Positions 18,371-28,700 of a stretch of DNA of 64,000 nucleotides are shown here, in pieces (position 1 is the first letter of the stretch; each line of letters opens with the position of its first letter). The DNA is from Acidovorax sp. NCPPB 4044. GTDB taxonomy: Bacteria; Pseudomonadota; Gammaproteobacteria; Burkholderiales; Burkholderiaceae_C. The stretch lies in NCBI RefSeq assembly GCF_028069655.1, contig NZ_JAMCOS010000001.1, forward strand, positions 3,502,001 to 3,566,000, given 5' to 3'. Both the position numbers and the translations under genes were made by a program. The notes under the pieces are model-generated. The model was not told the DNA's origin, searched no databases, and saw nothing but the letters and a program-made list of their open reading frames with translations.

Positions 18371-18801
18371 TGACCCATCCCCAACCCAGGCGGCGGCTGC
18401 ACAGTTTTGCAAAAAGCATCCCGCTGCTGCTGCTCCTGTCGGCCATCGCCATCTACACGCTGGCATCGCTGGCCTCCGCCACCCAGGAACTGCTGCCCCG
18501 GTGGCTCAAGGCATATGAGTACATGCCCCCGTTCCTGGCCTATGTTCTGCTGGGCTGCCATGCCCTCCTGACGCCGGGTGCGGGCCTGCTGGCCTATGCC
18601 CTCCCCCTGCTCAAATGGGGAGATGACCCGGCCCGGCTCAAGGCGGGAGCCATGCTCTGGCTTTATTACCCCGCCCGGATCTTTTTGCTGTTCATCCTCA
18701 TCGGGTTCTTTCCTCTCTGGCTGGTCTTCGAACTCGTGGAACTCCTTGTCTTTGCAAGATGGGGAAGGCGGGCCGCCAGAAAGCTCCGCCCCAGCGCATG
18801 A
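18370..18801 (+). CDS. Putative membrane immunity protein for Rhs2 toxin
   Basis: The 143-aa protein has about three hydrophobic helices (SIPLLLLLSAIAIYTLASLA, FLAYVLLGCHALL, and IFLLFILIGFFPLWLVFELV) and a basic C-terminus, so it is probably in the inner membrane. The start overlaps the rhs stop as TAATG at 18368-18372, which supports coupled expression. Membrane immunity proteins typically protect against pore-forming or envelope-acting toxins, so the Rhs2 tail may act at the membrane (inference). No named family is recognised. Confidence 0.7.
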   Translation: MTHPQPRRRLHSFAKSIPLLLLLSAIAIYTLASLASATQELLPRWLKAYEYMPPFLAYVLLGCHALLTPGAGLLAYALPLLKWGDDPARLKAGAMLWLYYPARIFLLFILIGFFPLWLVFELVELLVFARWGRRAARKLRPSA

Positions 18802-18938
18802 TTTCGCGCGGCCCGCGAATGCAAGGGCCTGCCCGCTAGGCGGTGCGGGCCGGCCGGGCCGGCATCCATGGCGCGCGACGGATCCAGGCCTGGCTCCACA
18901 GGCGTTCTCTTTTGTTGCCATCTCCCGCCATTACGCAA

Positions 18939-20703
18939 ACATTTGGATGCAATGGCGCGACAGTAAGAGGGCATCGGCGCACACCCCCGCCTCCATAATG
19001 CGCGCCAACAACAACGCCTGGAAACAGTTGATCGCATGACGAATCGTCGCGTAACAATTCAGACACCTTTGGGAGAGGCCCTGCAGTTCCGCCAGCTGCA
19101 GGGTGTGGAGGAACTCTCGGCCCTATCCGCCCTCGAGATCGACCTGCTGTCCAAGGATTCGTCCATCGATCCCAAGGCCCTCCTCGGGCTCGGCACCACT
19201 GTCGTCGTGGAGACCGAAGGCCAGGGCCGCCGCTACCTCGACGGCATCGTCACCGGCTTCGGCATGCGCGGGCAGGACACCTCCGCGCAGTTCGCCTACC
19301 GCCTCACCCTCCAGCCCTGGCTCTGGCTCGCCACCCGCCGCTCCGACTTCCGCATCTTCCAGGAGATGGACGTGCCGGCCATCGTCACGCAGGTGCTCTC
19401 CCGCTACGGCAAGCCCTTCGTGCAGCGCCTCACCCGCGGCTACCGCAGCCGGCCCTACACCGTGCAGTACCACGAGAGCGACTACCAGTTCGTCTCCCGC
19501 CTGTGCGAGTCCGAAGGCATCTACTGGTTCGTCGAGCACGCCAGCGGCAGCCACACCGTGGTCTTCGCCGACGACGTGGTCGGATCGCACGCCCCCCTGC
19601 CCGGCGGCGACACCATCGCCTTCTACCCCCCGGGCAAGGCCGCCATCGCCGACCGCGAGCACATCTTCGCCTGGCACATGGGCCAGGGCGTCGCCCCCGG
19701 ACGCGCCTACCTGGACGACTACGACTTCAAGAAGCCCCGCGCCGACCTCTCCGAGATGCGCCAGGCGCCCCCGGGCCATGCCCAGGACAGCTACGAGCGC
19801 TACGAGTGGCCGGGCGGCTATACCGAGTTCGCCGACGGCGAAACCTACACCCGCCTGCACATGGAAGAGGGCATGGCCGCGCGCGAGCGCGCCCGGGCCG
19901 AGCTCAACAAGCGCACCATCGCCCCCGGCTACACCATCGTGCTGGAGAACTACCCCCGCGGCGACCAGAACCGCCAGTACCTCGTCACGCGCGTCCAGTA
20001 CCACCTGGAGGAGAACGTGCAGGCCTCCCAGGGCACGGGCGGCGTCGGCCAGACCCAGGGCGGATCGGTGCAGAAGTTCAACATGGAGGTGCACCCCACC
20101 TCCCTGCCCTACCGCCCCCAGGTGACCACACAGCGCCCGCGCACCACCGGCCCGCAGACGGCCGTGGTCGTGGGCCCGGCCGGCGAGGAGATCTGGACCG
20201 ACGAGTACGGCCGCGTCAAGGTGCAGTTCCACTGGGACCGGCTGGGCGCCATGGACGAGAACTCCAGCTGCTGGGTGCGCGTGTCCACCAGCTGGGCCGG
20301 CCCGGGCTTCGGCGCCGTCTTCACGCCGCGCATCGGCATGGAGGTGATCGTCGACTTCCTGAACGGCGACCCCGACTACCCCATCATCCTGGGCTGCGTC
20401 TACAACGCCGCCAACATGCCGCCCTGGGGCCTGCCGGGCAACGCCACGCAGTCGGGCATCAAGACCAAGTCGAGCAAGGGCGGCGCCTTCGGCGACGGCA
20501 TGAAGAACGGCGCGGGCGATGCCAATGCGCTGCGCTTCGAGGACAAGAAGGGCGCCGAGCAGCTCTGGCTGCACGCCCAGAAGGACCAGCTCACCGAGGT
20601 CGAGAACGACGAGGACAAGTGGGTCGGCCAGGACCGGCGCAAGACCATCGACCGCGACGAGACCAGCGTGATCCACCGCGACCGCACCGAGACCGTCGAT
20701 CGC
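18939..20703 (+). repeat. Long direct repeat copy B (vgrG 5' region and upstream leader)
   Basis: Partner of 4081-5845. The shared leader includes a CATAAT hexamer shortly before the coding region, a possible -10 element. Conservation of the leader in both copies suggests that both vgrG genes are expressed under the same control. Confidence 0.9.
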
Positions 20704-21363
20704 GATGAAAAGGTCACCGTGCACAACAACCGCACCGAGCGTGTGGACCACGACGAGAAGATCAGCATCGGCGACAACCGCCGCGAGGACGTCGGCATCG
20801 ACGAGACCATCGACATCGGCAAGAACCGCAGCAAGACCATCGGGCGCAACGAGAAGGACAAGATCGGCAACAACTGGTCGATCAAGGTGGGCAAGATCAA
20901 GACCGAGACCATCGGCATTGCCTCCATGCAGAACGTGGGCGTGGGCCGCATGGAGAACGTCGGCGTGGTCTACAACCTGAACGTGGGCGCCGTCATGGCC
21001 ACGATCGTTGGAAACAACCAGAGCACCACGGTCGGCAGCGATCGCAATGTCAAGGTCGGCTCCAACCAGAGCACGGTGGTGGGTACCAGGTACAGCCTCA
21101 CCGTCGGTGGGGGTGGCGGCGGGGGCTCTGGCGCCGCGGGTGCGGGCGAGCCCCAGAACATCGTGGCATCGCCTCCATCGGGCGGCGATGGCGGGGGCGG
21201 CGGCTCGAGCATCACCATGGATGCGGAATCCATCACGCTCAAGGTCGGTTCGAGCAGCGTGATCCTGCAGGCCGACGGCACCATTACCGTCAATGGCCAG
21301 AGCATCCGGCTCATCGGCTCCAGCGATGTCACCACCACGTCCGGAGGCATCCATGAAAACTGA
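19036..21363 (+). CDS. vgrG: Type VI secretion tip protein VgrG (copy 2)
   Basis: The 775-aa protein is identical to copy 1 through about residue 555. It then has a needle one 16-residue unit shorter (the 48 bp around 5870-5920 of copy 1 are absent). The C-terminus differs: VGSDRNVKVGSNQSTVVG repeats, a Gly-rich linker (VGGGGGGGSGAAG, near residue 690), and a final DUF2345-like strand region (ITLKVGSSSVILQADG). The different tip likely selects different cargo, here the DUF6484-to-Rhs3 gene set that follows. The stop overlaps the next gene by 11 bp. Confidence 0.95.
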   Translation: MTNRRVTIQTPLGEALQFRQLQGVEELSALSALEIDLLSKDSSIDPKALLGLGTTVVVETEGQGRRYLDGIVTGFGMRGQDTSAQFAYRLTLQPWLWLATRRSDFRIFQEMDVPAIVTQVLSRYGKPFVQRLTRGYRSRPYTVQYHESDYQFVSRLCESEGIYWFVEHASGSHTVVFADDVVGSHAPLPGGDTIAFYPPGKAAIADREHIFAWHMGQGVAPGRAYLDDYDFKKPRADLSEMRQAPPGHAQDSYERYEWPGGYTEFADGETYTRLHMEEGMAARERARAELNKRTIAPGYTIVLENYPRGDQNRQYLVTRVQYHLEENVQASQGTGGVGQTQGGSVQKFNMEVHPTSLPYRPQVTTQRPRTTGPQTAVVVGPAGEEIWTDEYGRVKVQFHWDRLGAMDENSSCWVRVSTSWAGPGFGAVFTPRIGMEVIVDFLNGDPDYPIILGCVYNAANMPPWGLPGNATQSGIKTKSSKGGAFGDGMKNGAGDANALRFEDKKGAEQLWLHAQKDQLTEVENDEDKWVGQDRRKTIDRDETSVIHRDRTETVDRDEKVTVHNNRTERVDHDEKISIGDNRREDVGIDETIDIGKNRSKTIGRNEKDKIGNNWSIKVGKIKTETIGIASMQNVGVGRMENVGVVYNLNVGAVMATIVGNNQSTTVGSDRNVKVGSNQSTVVGTRYSLTVGGGGGGGSGAAGAGEPQNIVASPPSGGDGGGGGSSITMDAESITLKVGSSSVILQADGTITVNGQSIRLIGSSDVTTTSGGIHEN

Positions 21364-21856
21364 TGCCCGCATGGTGCGCGGCCGCGATACCGGGGCGCTC
21401 TCCAGCGCATCGTCTGCCGCTGCGGATGCATTCGCTCTGGTTCCCGCCGAAGTGGTGCGCGTGGAACCGGACGGCATGGCCCTGGTGTCGTACCAGGGGC
21501 GCGAGATCCGCGCCACACTCGCCTCGCAGGTGCCGGGCGTCGTGGCCGGGCAGCCCGTTCTGGCAGCGCTCGGCAGTGGAGCGGATGCGGCAGAGCTGCC
21601 CGCCCTGATCGTCGCCGCATGGCCGGTTCCGGGATCTCCGGTGTGTCCGCCCTGGCAGTTCGACCGCACCACCGGCAGCCTGGCGCTGGAAGTGGCGCAA
21701 ATCGACATGGCCGCGGTGAACCAGGTGGTCCTGCGCTGCGGCGATGCCCGGACGCAGTTCACGAAAGATGGTGCGATCGAAACCCGTGCGCACCAGATCA
21801 CCTCGGCAGCGGTCGAGACCCACCGCATCGAAGGCGGTTCGATCGAACTCAACTGA
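21353..21856 (+). CDS. DUF6484-domain protein, T6SS accessory
   Basis: The 167-aa protein starts inside the end of vgrG2 (ATG 21353, with CCGGAGGC as ribosome-binding site). It has no signal or membrane segment. The middle (VPAEVVRVEPDGMALVSYQG, then PGVVAGQPVLAAL) and a second domain ending ITSAAVETHRIEGGSIELN fit the DUF6484 proteins found directly after vgrG. Its C-terminal pattern resembles VgrG/DUF2345 strand units, so it may add to the spike tip or adapt the cargo (inference). It is tightly coupled to vgrG2. Confidence 0.75.
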   Translation: MKTDARMVRGRDTGALSSASSAAADAFALVPAEVVRVEPDGMALVSYQGREIRATLASQVPGVVAGQPVLAALGSGADAAELPALIVAAWPVPGSPVCPPWQFDRTTGSLALEVAQIDMAAVNQVVLRCGDARTQFTKDGAIETRAHQITSAAVETHRIEGGSIELN

Positions 21857-21940
21857 TACCGGATCGCACGCATCGCCGGTTGTGCTGGATGCGGCCATTC
21901 CGGCGATGCCCTGCATGCCGATCAGACCCATGCACACGCC

Positions 21941-23308
21941 GTGGACTCCTTTCCGACGATGACACCTTCCCGAACGAATGCTCCGCCGCCACTGCCAGGG
22001 ATGCTGCCCACGCAGATGGACATCGCCATCCGGGCCTACGGGAGGCGTGCCGGGCTGCTGCGTGGCGGATACACCGTCCGCGCCCTGAAGGCCGTGGACC
22101 AACGCCTGGATGCGCTCGTGGCCGTCTGCCGCTACTACGGCCCGGCGTGCCTGGAAGCAGCCGCCGCGGCATACGAGCAGGCCGTGCCGTTCGACCGGCA
22201 CGGCGCGGCCTTCGTGCGCGTGGCGCTGTCCGAGCACCACGAAACCGATGCCCCGAAACGCGTAGCGCTCCTGGGTACCTTGGTGCAGCAACACGCCGGG
22301 GCTGTGCGGGATGCCCTGTGGTTCTACGGCGCGCCCGACACCTGCCAGCACCTCCTCGCATCGCCCACGCCCGCGCTGCGCGACCTGGGGGTGGAACTCG
22401 CCGGCCGCCTGGCCTTGCCCGCGCACCTGGATGGCGTGCACACGGCGGCCCGCGACGGGGCAGACCAGGACACCTGCCTGCTCGCGTGCGCGCTCATGGG
22501 AGAGCTGCCTGCGCGCACGCAGGAGCATTGGACCTCGGTGCTGAAGGGCCAGGACCTCGCGCGGCAGATCACCACGCTGCGCGCGCTGGCCGTGATCGGA
22601 GGGCACCTTCTGCAGCCCGAACTCCGCTCCTATATCGGCCGCCTCACCGCGGCGGACGGGCCTTCCGAGGCTTCGCACCCCATCGGCTGGGCCGCTGCCG
22701 TGGATGCATCGATGGGGCTCTGGGCAGCCCGTGAACCCGAAGCCGCCCTGGAAGCCGTCGTGGGAGGCCTGCGCATCCCGAACGAGACGGCCCTGCGTGT
22801 GGTGGCCCTGGCCGGCAAGATCCAGGGCTTGCTCCCTGTGCTCGATTTCATCGAGCGGCTGGACAGGCCGGTCGACCCTGCAGAGCGCGACCTGCTGCAG
22901 CTGGTTTTCGGGCAGGTTCCTCCCGAATTGACCTCCACCCAGGCCGTGAATCCGGCAGCCCGCCAGAGCGCGCTTCGCGCCCTGGCCTGCGACGTGTTCG
23001 CGGCCAACGGATGCACGGGGCTGGAGCCAGGCCACATCACGGCATGGGCCGATCCGGTGACGAAAGACAGGCTGTGGGCACTGGACGCCGTGCGCATCCG
23101 CGGAGCCTCGCCGCTCCACCCACGTACGCGCCTCGAACAAGCTTTCGACGTGGGCCACGCGATGCGGGGCTGGCTCTACCACGAGCACGCGGCTGCTTCC
23201 GGGCGGGCGTTTCCCGTGCTCCCGGAAGATCTGGCGTCACGGCAGATGGGTGCCGTCGAGGCCGTGCAACTGATCGCCGGGCTCGAAGACGACGGCGCAT
23301 CGCCATGA
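21941..23308 (+). CDS. TIGR02270-family protein (HEAT-like), T6SS effector-loading cassette
   Basis: The 455-aa protein is made of alpha-helical repeat-like segments rich in Ala and Leu (for example LRDLGVELAGRLALPAHLD, TTLRALAVIGGHLLQPELR), consistent with a HEAT-like solenoid. It resembles the conserved TIGR02270 family, encoded between vgrG and effector genes in beta- and gamma-proteobacteria. It has no signal peptide. The stop overlaps the DUF2169 start (ATGA at 23305-23308). A chaperone or adaptor role is inferred from context. Confidence 0.7.
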   Translation: MDSFPTMTPSRTNAPPPLPGMLPTQMDIAIRAYGRRAGLLRGGYTVRALKAVDQRLDALVAVCRYYGPACLEAAAAAYEQAVPFDRHGAAFVRVALSEHHETDAPKRVALLGTLVQQHAGAVRDALWFYGAPDTCQHLLASPTPALRDLGVELAGRLALPAHLDGVHTAARDGADQDTCLLACALMGELPARTQEHWTSVLKGQDLARQITTLRALAVIGGHLLQPELRSYIGRLTAADGPSEASHPIGWAAAVDASMGLWAAREPEAALEAVVGGLRIPNETALRVVALAGKIQGLLPVLDFIERLDRPVDPAERDLLQLVFGQVPPELTSTQAVNPAARQSALRALACDVFAANGCTGLEPGHITAWADPVTKDRLWALDAVRIRGASPLHPRTRLEQAFDVGHAMRGWLYHEHAAASGRAFPVLPEDLASRQMGAVEAVQLIAGLEDDGASP

Positions 23309-24456
23309 ATTGCGAAATCCTCAACCACACGCCGTTCCGTGCACAGACCTTCGCCCACCGGGATCCGCAGGCCGGCAACACGCTGGTGGTCGTCGTGAAA
23401 GGGACGTGGCTGCTGTCCACACAGGCCCAGAGCCCGCCCCGCCTGGCCCCTGCGGAACGGCAGGCCCCCATCGCGCGCAGCGGGGTACTGCAGCGCCTCG
23501 GCAGCCTGCCGCTCGACGATGTGCAGGCAGCCGCCATCGAGGCCCGGCGCGGCGAATCCTGGGCCCGCGTCGAATCCGAGCATGTGCCACCCAAACCCTG
23601 CTTCGATCTGCTCGTGAACGCCTGGGCCGTGGCGCCCGGCGGGCAACCGGCTCTGTCGATGGATGCCTCCGTGGACTACCTGGCGCAGGGGTCCGCGCGC
23701 CGCCTGCTCGGTCTGCGCGCGTTCGCGCCGCGTTGCTGGATGGCCGATCTCGGCGGCCTGGGGCGGCTGCGCGCGGCAGGGACGCGCCCGGTTTCCCGCA
23801 TTCCGCTGCTGCGGCCGTTCGCCTTCGGCGGACAGGCCACGGACGCGAAGACCGGAGCGCACCAAGCGCTCGACACCAACCCCGAAGGCATGGGTTGGTA
23901 CCCCGGCGCCGCTGCCGCCCAGGGTGCGCCGCTGCCATGGGTGGAATCGGCCGAAACGGCGCTCGGCGGCTGGGATGGCGCCGTCCCGCCCACAGCGCTC
24001 GGGCATGTTCCGCCCCACCACCTGCCTCGCCGGGCGTTGCAGGGAACCTTCGACGAACGGTGGCGAACGACGCGCGCTCCCGATCTTCCGGAGGATTTCG
24101 ATCCCCGCCACTACAACGCCGCCCCCGAGCTCCTGCAACTGCGCGCCCCCCCCAGGCCCGGCCACGGCATGGCCCTGCAAGGCATGTCCGCGGACGGTCC
24201 GCTGTTCTTCACCTGGCCCGAAATCACGCTGTCCGCCCAGGCAGAAACCTCGGGCGGCACGCTGCTTGCGCCCCAGGAAATGCGGTGGGACACGCTGCTC
24301 GTGGATACCGAGGACCGGCATGCCTCGCTGCTCTGGCGCACCGCACTGGCCCTGCCTTCGCTGGAGAGCATCGGCCTCGTCCACATCACGGCCCACGCCC
24401 GCGAGCCCTCTTCCGCGAAGGCGCCTCTCCACGCTGCACCGGCCGCGCAGCGCTGA
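23305..24456 (+). CDS. DUF2169-domain protein, T6SS effector adaptor
   Basis: The 383-aa protein begins MNCEILNHTPFRAQTFAHRD and continues NTLVVVVKGTWLL, the typical opening of the DUF2169 family. The RPFAFGGQA and NPEGMGWYP segments are also typical of this family. These proteins are encoded between VgrG and PAAR or effector genes and are thought to help mount effectors on the tip. The start overlaps the preceding stop by ATGA; the frame is open much further upstream, but the N-terminal match and coupling favour 23305. Confidence 0.8.
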   Translation: MNCEILNHTPFRAQTFAHRDPQAGNTLVVVVKGTWLLSTQAQSPPRLAPAERQAPIARSGVLQRLGSLPLDDVQAAAIEARRGESWARVESEHVPPKPCFDLLVNAWAVAPGGQPALSMDASVDYLAQGSARRLLGLRAFAPRCWMADLGGLGRLRAAGTRPVSRIPLLRPFAFGGQATDAKTGAHQALDTNPEGMGWYPGAAAAQGAPLPWVESAETALGGWDGAVPPTALGHVPPHHLPRRALQGTFDERWRTTRAPDLPEDFDPRHYNAAPELLQLRAPPRPGHGMALQGMSADGPLFFTWPEITLSAQAETSGGTLLAPQEMRWDTLLVDTEDRHASLLWRTALALPSLESIGLVHITAHAREPSSAKAPLHAAPAAQR

Positions 24457-24479
24457 CGCCCGCTTTCTTGTCTACCGCC

Positions 24480-25688
24480 ATGACCTCCCCATCGACAACC
24501 CCTCCCGCGCAGCGCCTGTGGCGGATCGAGCACTGCGGTGCGGTCACCTCGGTCGGCACCCGCGCCTGGCAATCGGCCGCATCGTGGGTGGGCTTGCAAA
24601 AACGCTTCCGCAAGGCGCTCCAGCCTCGCATTGCCGCCCGGCCCTTCACTACCGCGCCCTGCCCGGAAGTGACGGACGGACTCACCGGCATCCCCCGCCT
24701 CGCGCGGCTCCTGGCTGCCGCTCTGGCGGACCTGGCGGAGGCAATGCCTGGCACCCGGGGCGCCGGCAATGCCGTGCCGGTGCCCGAACCGGACCGTCTG
24801 GTGTTGGCGCTGCCCCTGCGCCTGGAAAGCGAAGCCTGCGCGGAAGTCTGGCGACAGGCTTTGGCCGAACTGGCCCGTTGGGCCGGCCCACAGGTGGCAG
24901 CGGCGTGGGCTGCACGGCCATGCCATTTCGTTCGCGGAGGGCATTCCGCCGGCTTTGCAGCGCTCGAAACCCTGGGCAGGCTTGGCGAACACCAGGGTAC
25001 CGCGCTGCTCATGGCCGTGGACAGCCTGCTCGACGAGACGGTGCTTGCGCAGGCCCACGCGCGCGGCGCTCTGCTGGCGGATGCCACGCCCGATGGCTGC
25101 GTCGCCAGCGAAGCCGCCGCCGGCCTGTGGCTTGCGGCCGTGCCCGATACCCGGGCCTCCCACGCCCGTGGCCTCGTGCTGCACGCCCCTGCGCTCGCCG
25201 GCAACGCCACGGCGCACCGGCGACCGCCCCAGGACCCCGATGCGGCAGCCCTGGAAGCGGTGCTGCGCACGGCGCTGGCCCAGGCGGGCTGGGAAGGCGA
25301 CAACGTGGGCTTCAGCCTGTCGGATTTCGACGGCTCCTCCTGGCGGGCCCTGGCCCAGGTGGCCGCGCGCGTGCGGGCAGCACGCCACCTGGACCCCACC
25401 GACTGGGAGCCGGCCGCCGTGATCGGCCAGGTGGGGGCCGCCACGGGCCCCGTGCACTGGGCGCTGGCCGCACAGCGCGTGCTCCACGACCTCCAACCCG
25501 CCAATTCGATCCTGTCGTCGGCGCTCGACGAGGGCACGGAAGCGGCGGCCGTGGCACTGGAGCGTACGTTGCAGCATCCGCGGGCACCCACAGCGCAGTG
25601 GCACGCCGCAGAGGCCGGAGCCCACCCCGAGCCGGTACGCACCTACTCGGCCCGCTTCCTCCAGAACAACCAGAACATTGACCGATAG
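24480..25688 (+). CDS. Thiolase-like (beta-ketoacyl-synthase fold) protein of the T6SS cassette
   Basis: The 402-aa protein resembles ketosynthase-fold proteins: RGGHSAGFAALETLGRL, LLMAVDSLLDETVL and a C-terminal GQVGAATGPVHWALA stretch echo the KS core. The usual catalytic Cys context is not visible, so it is probably a non-enzymatic relative. Such thiolase-like proteins recur next to DUF2169 in Rhs/VgrG clusters, and their role is undescribed to my knowledge. The gene ends 15 bp before rhs3, so it is part of the same transcript. Confidence 0.65.
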   Translation: MTSPSTTPPAQRLWRIEHCGAVTSVGTRAWQSAASWVGLQKRFRKALQPRIAARPFTTAPCPEVTDGLTGIPRLARLLAAALADLAEAMPGTRGAGNAVPVPEPDRLVLALPLRLESEACAEVWRQALAELARWAGPQVAAAWAARPCHFVRGGHSAGFAALETLGRLGEHQGTALLMAVDSLLDETVLAQAHARGALLADATPDGCVASEAAAGLWLAAVPDTRASHARGLVLHAPALAGNATAHRRPPQDPDAAALEAVLRTALAQAGWEGDNVGFSLSDFDGSSWRALAQVAARVRAARHLDPTDWEPAAVIGQVGAATGPVHWALAAQRVLHDLQPANSILSSALDEGTEAAAVALERTLQHPRAPTAQWHAAEAGAHPEPVRTYSARFLQNNQNIDR

Positions 25689-25703
25689 GGAGAAAACCCG
25701 AGC

Positions 25704-28700
25704 ATGGGCACGCACATCTTCAGTGGGGGACGCGGAGCGGTCACGCAGGTGGCCGATGGCTGGACCTTCGAGCCGGCCACACCGGTCGAACTCAAGACCA
25801 AAGGCAACCCTGGCGTGGCATGGCACGCCAACAACAGCCGCACCATCCAGATCCCCCTGGGCACCATCCGCGAGCACGGCACCCAGATGGCCAACCGCTA
25901 CGGCGCCATGGACCAGGGCCGCCATGACCCCGTGCCCGTCAAGGTCGGCTGGTTCACCAAGGTGCGCGACAAGGTCAACCAGTACTCCACCTACGTCAAG
26001 GACGTGGCCCACGAAGCCGGGGAGATGGTCGTCGATGGGGTGACCACCCTCGCCAACGCCGTGCTCGTGCGCCTCTCGCCCGAGACGGCCAAGATGATCG
26101 ACAACGCTGGCAAGGTGCTCGGCGGGCTGGAGGCCAGGCACTTCGGCGATGCCGCGCAGGCGGAGATCGACCAGGTGCTCGAAGCCCTCAAGGACCCTTC
26201 CACCTATGCGGGCCTGGGCATCTCGATCGCCGCCACCGCCGTGCAGGGCGTGCCCGTGATCGGCCAGGCCGTGGGGGGCGCCGTGATGGTGGACCGCGCC
26301 ATCGGCACGGGCCAGGCCGCGATGCAGGCCGCCGACGAGATCCGCGCCATCACCGCCACCTGGACCTCCGAGATGACGCCCGCACAGCTCGAAGAAGCGC
26401 GCCAGCGCCTGGCGCGCTGGCTCGTGGGCAGCGGCGCCGCCCTGCTGTTCGCGCTGGCGGGCAAGCGCTTCAAGCGCAGCACCCAGAGCGAAGGCAAGAA
26501 CGACACCAAGGCCACGCCCCAGCACAGCAACAACCAGCAGCCGCACGGCAAGGGCCCCTGCGAAACCTGCGCCATCGGCGGCCCCGTGCTCATCTCCAGC
26601 GGGCAGAAGCTCATGGACGAGACGGACTTCACCCTGCCCGGCCCGGGCCCGCTGCTCTCGCTCGCCTGGCGCCGCCGCTACCGCTCGGGCCTGGCCGAGG
26701 ACGGCCCCTTCGGCCGCGGCTGGAGCCATTCGGTGGCGCAGGAGCTGCGCCTCTCCGCCGAGGGCATGGTGCTGCTGGACGATGCCGGCCGCCACGTCCC
26801 GCTGCCCCTGGTCGCCGAAGGCACCGAGCACTTCGACCGCTACGAGAAGTTCACCGTGCGCCGGCCGGGCCCCGACCTGTGGATCGTCGAGCACAAGAGC
26901 GGCCTGCAGCACCACTTCCGCCGCCACGCGCCCGCGCAATGGCGCCTGCCGCTGGCACGCCTCGCGGACCGCGACGGCAACGCCATCGCGCTGCACTGGG
27001 AGCCGCTGGAGGCCGGCGGCGAGGGCACGCAGGAGGCGTTGACCTGGAGCGGCCGGCAAGAGCGCGAACGCCGCGCCCGCGAGGAAGGCACCGAGCCATC
27101 CCCGCCGCCGACGGCCGCAGCCGACGATTTCGGCGCGGCCTTCCGCCCGCAGCGCCTCACGGGCCTGACCGATACCGCAGGCCGCCACCTGCGCCTCGCA
27201 TGGACGCGCGCCCCGGCACCCGCGCCGCACGACGCCTTGCTCGGCGAGCGCATCGCTGCCGTGGAATGGCTCGTGCCCGGCCATGCGCCCACCGTGCTGG
27301 CACGCTACGACTACGACGCGCACGGCCAGCTCATCGCATCGCACCACGGAGGCACCCCCTACCGCCAGTACGCCTGGCGCTCGGGCGTGCTCGTGGGCTA
27401 CCGCAAGGCCAACGGCCACCGCTACTTCGCCCAGTACGACACCGAAGGCCCCCAGGGCCGCGTGCTGCGCTCCTGGTGCGCCGACACCCCCATCCCCGGC
27501 CAGGACGACGACCGCTTCGCCTACTTCCCCCACGAGCGCATCACCCGCCACACCGATGCCCTGGGCCGCGTCACCGCCTACCACTGGGATGCGCGCTTCA
27601 ACATCGTCTCCACCGTCGTCGCCGAGGGCACCCCCGAGGCCACGCGCGAGGACACGCCCTTCGACGCCACCGGCACCCCGCGCGGGCGCATCGATCCCCT
27701 GGGCCGGCGCACCAGCCTGCGCCACGACGCGCGCGGCAACATCGTGCAGATCGTCGATGCCCTGGGCCAGAGCACCTCCCTCGCCTACAACCCCCTCGAC
27801 CTCGTCACCGTGCTGCGCGATGCCCTGGGCCACGAGTGGCGCCGCGAGTACGACGCGCGCGGACACCTCGTGCAGTCCACCGATCCGCTCGGGCAGGCCA
27901 CCCGCTACACCTACGACCTGGCCGGCCGCCCCGTGGAGACCACCGATGCCCGCGGCGGCACCCGGCGCCTGGCCTGGGACGAGGCCGGCAACCTCGTGGC
28001 CGCCACCGACTGCTCGGGCCGCACCACGCGCTTCGCCTACGGCGCCCTGGGCCAGCTCCTGGAGCGCACCGATGCGCTCGGGCAGACCACCCGCTACGAA
28101 TACGACGGCGCCGCCCGCCTCGTGCGCGTCACCGAGCCCGGCACGGGCACCGGGGCCGGGGGCGGCACCTCCGCCGTCCACCGGTACGCCTGGAACGGCG
28201 AGGCCCAACTGCTCGCCTACACCGACCCGCTGGGCCACACCACCCGCTACACCTACGACGGCGCCGGCCGACCCCTCACCCGCCAGGATGCGGCCGGCCG
28301 CACCCTCGCCTACCACTACGACCGCGCCGGCCGCCTCATCGCCCTCACCAACGAGAACCGCGCCCAGACCACCTTCCGCTACGACCTGCGCGACCAGCTC
28401 ACCGACGAGATCGGCTTCGACGGCCGCTGGCAGCGCTACGTCTACAACGCCGCGGGCGAACTCACCCACGCGGTGGAGGCCGGCGGCTGCGAGGCCGGGC
28501 CGGGCAAGGTCACGCGCTTCGAGCGCGACGCCCTGGGCCGGCTGCTCGCCAAGCGGTCGCACGGGTACGAGGCCTTGGAGGAATCCACCTACCGCTACGA
28601 CGCCCTGGGCCGCCTCACGCAGGCGAGCAACGGCGCCGCGCACCTCGCCTTCGCCTATGACCCCGTGGGGCAACTGCTGGCCGAGACGCAGACGCTGATC

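Noticed and set aside
21100..21215. Gly-rich stretch in VgrG2 as a frameshift or assembly error
   Set aside because: The frame is intact on both sides and ends in a normal DUF2345-like region; a flexible linker explains it.
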